9,348 nucleotides of DNA from Betaproteobacteria bacterium (GTDB lineage Bacteria; Pseudomonadota; Gammaproteobacteria; Burkholderiales; Usitatibacteraceae): the NCBI GenBank assembly GCA_012274175.1, contig JAAOZZ010000037.1, positions 1 to 9,348 on the forward strand, in the 5' to 3' direction. Position numbers and translations under genes: made by a program. This document shows positions 5,977 through 9,348 of this stretch, piece by piece. How positions within the stretch are numbered: the stretch's first letter is position 1; every line of letters begins with the position of its first letter. The notes beneath the pieces were generated by a model. That model worked only from the letters and a program-made list of their open reading frames with translations, searched no databases and was not told the origin of the DNA.

Positions 5977-6489
5977 TCACTCCTTCCCGAGGAAATCCAG
6001 CTCGAACAGGAATTCCCCGTCGCAGGGCTTGCCGTCGCACTTGGCCGGCTTGTAGTCGGACTTCATCAGCAGGAACGCGACCCCCTTGGACATCTTCGGG
6101 CCCGGGGACTTGTACACCGCGACGCCCTGGGCCTGGCCGTTGCGATCGACCCGCACGGCGAGCTTCATCTCCCCCGAGTCCGCCAGGATGCCCTCCAGGC
6201 GCGAGATGTAGTCCGCGATCGCCTTGAGTCCCTCCTTCGGATAGGGCGGCTCGTCGTTCGGCCCCAGCGACTTGTACTCGGAGCGCAGCACGGCGAGTTC
6301 CTCGGGCGTGAGCTCGTCGTAGCGCTTGTCCAGCGGCGTGCGGGAGTTCGCGATCGCCCGCGTGATGTTCGACCCCGGCCGCGGCTGGTCCTCCCGGATC
6401 GCGTACACCTTGCCTGCGAAGGCGGCGGCGCTCGCGCAGGCCATCGCGGCGGCGCACAAGGACGATGCGAACCATCGACGGACTTTCAT
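5977..6489 (-). CDS. Secreted protein with TonB C-terminal-like domain
   Basis: This is a 170-residue exported protein. Residues 1-25 form a signal peptide (KVRR, hydrophobic core, ASAAAFA) with probable cleavage after Ala25. The middle, about 45-105, is helical and charged (DELTPEELAVLRSEYKSLG). The C-terminal part, about 107-166, resembles the TonB_C fold: MKLAVRVDRNGQAQGVAVYK, a short helix, then SDYKPAKCDGKPCDGEFLFE. There is no N-terminal transmembrane anchor or proline-rich spacer, so it is not a classical energy transducer. It is better described as a periplasmic protein using that fold. Cys151 and Cys156 could form a disulfide. ATG 6489 was chosen because it starts the signal peptide and follows GGGAGG (6493-6498), although only 3 bases away. 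It diverges from the lipoprotein gene. Confidence 0.75.
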   Translation of the reverse strand: MKVRRWFASSLCAAAMACASAAAFAGKVYAIREDQPRPGSNITRAIANSRTPLDKRYDELTPEELAVLRSEYKSLGPNDEPPYPKEGLKAIADYISRLEGILADSGEMKLAVRVDRNGQAQGVAVYKSPGPKMSKGVAFLLMKSDYKPAKCDGKPCDGEFLFELDFLGKE

Positions 6490-6683
6490 GGGCCTCCCGA
6501 TCGCGCGTGCAGTGCCGGGGATGATAACGCCTGTTAGGCGCGCCGTCGCCCCCAAATCCCATCGGAAAGAAATCGGATTTCGCCATCCTCATTTCGACGT
6601 CCCGCCCCGGGAACATTCGACCGCAATGGCTGTTCATACTTCGACGGCGGACGAATCCTCCCCTCCCGCCGGTGGAAGGCTGG

Positions 6684-7028
6684 ATGTACACCCTGCGAAA
6701 CGCCAAGGCAATCGCCGTCGCGGCCCTCTGCGGCGCGGCACTGCTCGCCGGTTGCGAAGGCGGCCCGCTCGTGAGGAGCGCCCCGCCCCGCAACGAAGCG
6801 CTCTTCGAGCGCATCTCCCAGGGCATGCCGGCGGAGCAGGTCCGGCGCACGCTCGGTCCGCCCGACGAGGCGATGAAGTTCCCGCTCTCCCACACCGAGG
6901 CCTGGGACTACCGCTTCCAGGACGCGTGGGGCTACTACGCCACGTTCTCGGCCATCTTCGACGGCGACGGGCGGGTGGCGAGCACGTACACGGGCCGTCT
7001 CCACGGCGGCGACGACCACGGGAAATAG
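6684..7028 (+). CDS. BamE/SmpA-like outer membrane lipoprotein
   Basis: This is a 114-residue lipoprotein. Residues 1-23 form a lipoprotein signal peptide ending in LLAG, with Cys24 as the lipidated residue. Glu25 then gives no Lol-avoidance aspartate, favouring outer-membrane sorting. The mature part, about 44-107, carries the SmpA/OmlA pattern: RISQGMPAEQVRRTLGPPDE, an aromatic EAWDYRF strand, and a final FDGDGRV hairpin. This is the fold of BamE, the small lipoprotein of the outer-membrane assembly machine. Many proteobacteria encode several such proteins, so this need not be BamE itself. ATG 6684 is preferred because GGAAGG (6674-6679) precedes it by 4 bases; a GTG at 6672 is in frame but poorly placed. 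Confidence 0.85.
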   Translation: MYTLRNAKAIAVAALCGAALLAGCEGGPLVRSAPPRNEALFERISQGMPAEQVRRTLGPPDEAMKFPLSHTEAWDYRFQDAWGYYATFSAIFDGDGRVASTYTGRLHGGDDHGK

Positions 7029-7062
7029 CCGCCCAGGCTTGCGCCGCGCATCGCGCGCATGA

Positions 7063-7185
7063 AGAGGCTCACGGTCTGGCCGCGCGTGGCTGCGCGCGCA
7101 GCGCGACCGCCTGCGCCAGGAGGAAATCCCCGGGGAGGTCGAGATCATCACGCTGAGCGCCGAGCAGCTGCGGGAGCCGGCGTGA
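7063..7185 (+). pseudogene. Ambiguous coding-like stretch, possible gene remnant
   Basis: The 204-base gap between the lipoprotein and slipin genes contains an open frame after TGA (7060-7062), ending at TGA 7183-7185. Its end reads protein-like: RAWLRAQRDRLRQEE, then IPGEVEIITLSAEQLREPA. It has no start codon in frame. An ATG at 7059 lies in a different frame and would need a frameshift to join it. It may be the decayed 3' end of a gene or coincidence; I do not recognise it. Nothing else clear, including a terminator, was seen in 7029-7232. Confidence 0.18.
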
Positions 7186-7232
7186 CGAAGCGCCGCGACG
7201 ACGACGGCCGGCTTGCCCGCTTTCGCCCGACG

Positions 7233-7997
7233 CTACTCCCGTGTCGGCGCCGTTCCGGAAGTCATGAACCGCGCCAGCAGATCCACGGGCATGGGAAAGA
7301 CGATGGTCGAGGCCTTGTCTCCCGCGATCTGGGTGAGCGTCTGCAGGTACCTCAGCTGCATCGCCTCGGGACGCTGGGAAAGCACCTGGGCCGCCTGCAG
7401 CAGTTTTTCCGATGCCTGCAGCTCGCCTTCGGCGTGGATCACCTTCGCGCGGCGCTCCCGCTCCGCCTCGGCCTGGCGCGCGATCGCCCGCACCATGGAC
7501 TCGTCCAGGTCCACGTCCTTGATCTCGACGATCGACACCTTGATCCCCCACGAGTCGGTGGCGGCGTCGAGGGCCTGCTGGATGTCCAGGTTCAGCTTCT
7601 CGCGCTCGGCGAGCAGCGTGTCCAGCTCGTGCTTGCCGAGCACGGCGCGCAGCGTGGTCTGGCCGAGCTGCGAGGTGGCGGCGAGGAAGTCCACCACCTG
7701 GATGATCACCTTCTGCGGGTCCACCACGCGGAAGTACACGACGGCGTTCACCTTGACGGAGACGTTGTCCCGGGTGATCACGTCCTGGGGCGGCACGTCG
7801 AGCACCACGGTGCGCAGGTCCACGCGCACCATCTGCTGCACCACGGGGATCAGGAAGAAGAGGCCCGGCCCCTTCACCGAGAGGAAGCGCCCGAGCTGGA
7901 ACACCACCGCGCGTTGGTATTCGCGCAGCACGCGCACCGACCACAACGCGAGGATGACGATCACCAGCACGACGCCGGCGACGAATTCGAGGACCAT
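7233..7997 (-). CDS. Slipin (stomatin/prohibitin-like SPFH membrane protein)
   Basis: This 254-residue protein has an N-terminal membrane anchor (about 4-20). An SPFH/Band 7 domain follows at about 20-180, with [29 protein letters not shown] and [20 protein letters not shown], all typical of bacterial slipins. A charged helical region ([13 protein letters not shown] onward; [20 protein letters not shown]) should form the coiled coil used for oligomerisation. The C-terminus has a hydrophobic patch, [12 protein letters not shown] (230-241). In the archaeal pair PH1510/PH1511 the partner NfeD protease cleaves a comparable hydrophobic tail. AAGGAG at 8004-8009, inside the end of the upstream protease gene, precedes the ATG by 6 bases. 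One base separates the genes, indicating coupling. Slipins organise membrane domains; a specific role here is unknown. Confidence 0.93.
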   Translation of the reverse strand: MVLEFVAGVVLVIVILALWSVRVLREYQRAVVFQLGRFLSVKGPGLFFLIPVVQQMVRVDLRTVVLDVPPQDVITRDNVSVKVNAVVYFRVVDPQKVIIQVVDFLAATSQLGQTTLRAVLGKHELDTLLAEREKLNLDIQQALDAATDSWGIKVSIVEIKDVDLDESMVRAIARQAEAERERRAKVIHAEGELQASEKLLQAAQVLSQRPEAMQLRYLQTLTQIAGDKASTIVFPMPVDLLARFMTSGTAPTRE

Positions 7998-7998
7998 G

Positions 7999-9321
7999 TC
8001 AATCTCCTTCCGGTTTTTGCGGGACGACCTCGAGGGTGAGGCCGTCCATCGCCGCCACGCGCACGCGCTGTCCGCTCGCAAGCGGTGAGGGGCTGCGCAC
8101 GCGCCAGGTCTCGCCGTGCACCCGCGCCCAGCCGCCATCCCCGCTCGCCTCGATCACTACTCCCGCAGCACCCATCAGCTCCTCGCGCCCGCTCACCACG
8201 GGACGGCGCCGGGAGCGCGCCACCATGCCCGCCGCGGCCAGCAGGAACGCCGCGCTCGCCACCGCGAACCCGCCGATCAGCGCATAAGGTATGCCGTATC
8301 CCGGCACGTCCGTGTCCACCAGGATCACCGAGCCCACCACGAACGCGATGAGGCCGCCGATGCCGAGCGAGCCGTACGTGGGCAGGAACGCTTCCGACAC
8401 CATGAGCCCGATGCCCACCGCGATGAGCGCCAGCCCCGCATAGCTCACCGGCAGCATGTGCAGCCCGTAGAGCGCGATGATGAGCGCCACCACGCCCGTG
8501 ACGCCCGGCAATACGAGCCCCGGATTGGAAAGCTCGAACACGATCGCGTAGATGCCGAGCAGCATCAGCACGTAGGCGATGGTGGGATCGGTGATGACGT
8601 TGAGGAACGAGGTCCTCCAGTCCGGATCCATGGCCACGATGGGAGCGCCGGCGGTCTCGAGCGTTCGCTCACCCGCTCCCACCGTCACCTTGCGCCCGTC
8701 CAGCTTGCGCAGGAGCTGCGGCACGTCGGCGGCGACGACGTCGACCACCTTCTGCTCGAGCGCCTCGTCGGCGGAAAGGCTCGTCGCCTCGCGCACCGCC
8801 TTTTCTCCCCACGCGGCGTTGCGTCCCCGCAGCTGCGCGAGGCCTCGAATGTAGGCGGAAGCGTCCTGCACGGCCTTGCGCTCGTGGGCGTCGCCGCCCT
8901 CGGCCTCCTTGCCCTTTTCCGCCGCGGACGGCATGCCGCCCAGTTGCACGGGAGTCGCCGCGCCCAGGTTGGTGCCGGGCGCCATCGCTGCGACGTGGCA
9001 GGCGTAGAGGATGTAGGTGCCCGCGCTCGCCGCGCGCGCGCCGCTCGGCGCCACGAACGCGGCCACGGGAACGGGCGAGGCGAGGATGTCCTTCACGATC
9101 GCCCGCATCGACGTGTCCAGGCCCCCGGGGGTATCCATGCGCAGCACCACGAGTTGCGCGCCCTGCACGGCGGCGCGCTCGAGGCCGCGGCGCACGTAGT
9201 CGGAGGCCGCGGGACCGATCGCGCCGTCGATCGAGAGCACGGCCACGGGCGGCGGCGCGGCGTCGGCCGCGCAGGCCAGGAATCCGAGACAGCAGGCGAT
9301 GGAAAGAAGGAGACGGCGCAT
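7999..9321 (-). CDS. NfeD-family (NfeD1b) membrane-bound ClpP-class serine protease
   Basis: This 440-residue protein has three parts. Residues 1-21 are a signal peptide ending ACAADA. Residues about 24-210 form a ClpP/crotonase-like protease domain: [20 protein letters not shown], then [11 protein letters not shown] with the likely nucleophile Ser99. [20 protein letters not shown] then contains the likely general base Lys149. This Ser/Lys dyad matches the archaeal enzyme PH1510. The third part, about 243-368, has several transmembrane helices ([20 protein letters not shown] onward). A soluble OB-like NfeD domain follows at about 380-436, with [20 protein letters not shown] then [13 protein letters not shown] at 9327-9331 precedes the ATG by 5 bases. 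It is the first gene of a two-gene operon with slipin, its presumed substrate. Full-length and apparently intact. Confidence 0.94.
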   Translation of the reverse strand: MRRLLLSIACCLGFLACAADAAPPPVAVLSIDGAIGPAASDYVRRGLERAAVQGAQLVVLRMDTPGGLDTSMRAIVKDILASPVPVAAFVAPSGARAASAGTYILYACHVAAMAPGTNLGAATPVQLGGMPSAAEKGKEAEGGDAHERKAVQDASAYIRGLAQLRGRNAAWGEKAVREATSLSADEALEQKVVDVVAADVPQLLRKLDGRKVTVGAGERTLETAGAPIVAMDPDWRTSFLNVITDPTIAYVLMLLGIYAIVFELSNPGLVLPGVTGVVALIIALYGLHMLPVSYAGLALIAVGIGLMVSEAFLPTYGSLGIGGLIAFVVGSVILVDTDVPGYGIPYALIGGFAVASAAFLLAAAGMVARSRRRPVVSGREELMGAAGVVIEASGDGGWARVHGETWRVRSPSPLASGQRVRVAAMDGLTLEVVPQKPEGD

Positions 9322-9348
9322 GCGCTCTCCTCTCGTATGGAGTAGTAG

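Noticed and set aside
6554..6580. Imperfect inverted repeat AAATCCCAT/ATCGGATTT between the secreted protein and lipoprotein genes
   Set aside because: The stem has a mismatch and there is no link to a promoter element, so it is not distinguishable from chance.
6326..7156. Plus-strand frame spanning the divergent promoter region and lipoprotein gene
   Set aside because: It runs through two real genes in other frames and its product is almost entirely Arg/Ala/Pro-rich.
7059..8039. Plus-strand open frame opposite the slipin gene
   Set aside because: It is antisense to an intact slipin; its His/Arg-rich product and lack of a ribosome binding site mark it as a mirror frame.
8116..9345. Long plus-strand open frame opposite the NfeD gene
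   Set aside because: It lies antisense to a clearly recognisable, motif-complete protease; its translation is low-complexity His/Arg/Asp-rich sequence typical of mirror frames in GC-rich DNA.

Overview
The window is GC-rich, compactly coded DNA of ordinary chromosomal type. The organism is probably a betaproteobacterium or a near relative. This rests on family style only: an NfeD/slipin pair, a YafY-like WYL regulator beginning MDRTERFYKID, a BamE-like lipoprotein, and strong C/G preference at third codon positions. No rRNA, tRNA, insertion sequence, CRISPR array or prophage gene was seen.

Region 1 (1-1400). A perfect palindrome lies just beyond a minus-strand TMEM175-family channel gene. 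An AT-rich island follows, holding a near-consensus sigma70 promoter bracketed by two copies of a TGTC-N10-GACA dyad. It drives a plus-strand pair: a four-helix membrane protein carrying a DERD motif, and a 70-residue XRE-type regulator, separated by one base. The layout suggests an autoregulated two-gene switch.

Region 2 (1400-3200). A minus-strand, 532-residue SagB/ThcOx-type flavin oxidoreductase has two nitroreductase domains, with no azole-peptide precursor or cyclodehydratase nearby. Upstream of it lies a stretch without a start codon that reads like the C-terminal end of a membrane protein, probably a gene remnant.

Region 3 (3200-5720, all minus strand). In transcription order: a WYL regulator; an unlisted 28-codon reading frame with an excellent ribosome binding site; a single-domain PAS protein; and, one base later, a metallo-beta-lactamase-fold hydrolase with a full metal-ligand set. 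The PAS and hydrolase genes look like a sensor/hydrolase module. A hairpin sits beside the PAS start codon. This is the part of the window most likely to contain an undescribed system.

Region 4 (5800-7030). A secreted protein with a TonB-C-like C-terminal domain is followed by a 39-residue single-helix membrane protein with a strong ribosome binding site, both on the minus strand. Divergent from them is a BamE/SmpA-like lipoprotein. These look like envelope proteins.

Region 5 (7030-9348). After a short gap with one ambiguous coding-like stretch comes the NfeD membrane serine protease and slipin operon on the minus strand, with one base between the genes. This partnership is known from other prokaryotes, where the protease cleaves the C-terminal tail of its slipin.
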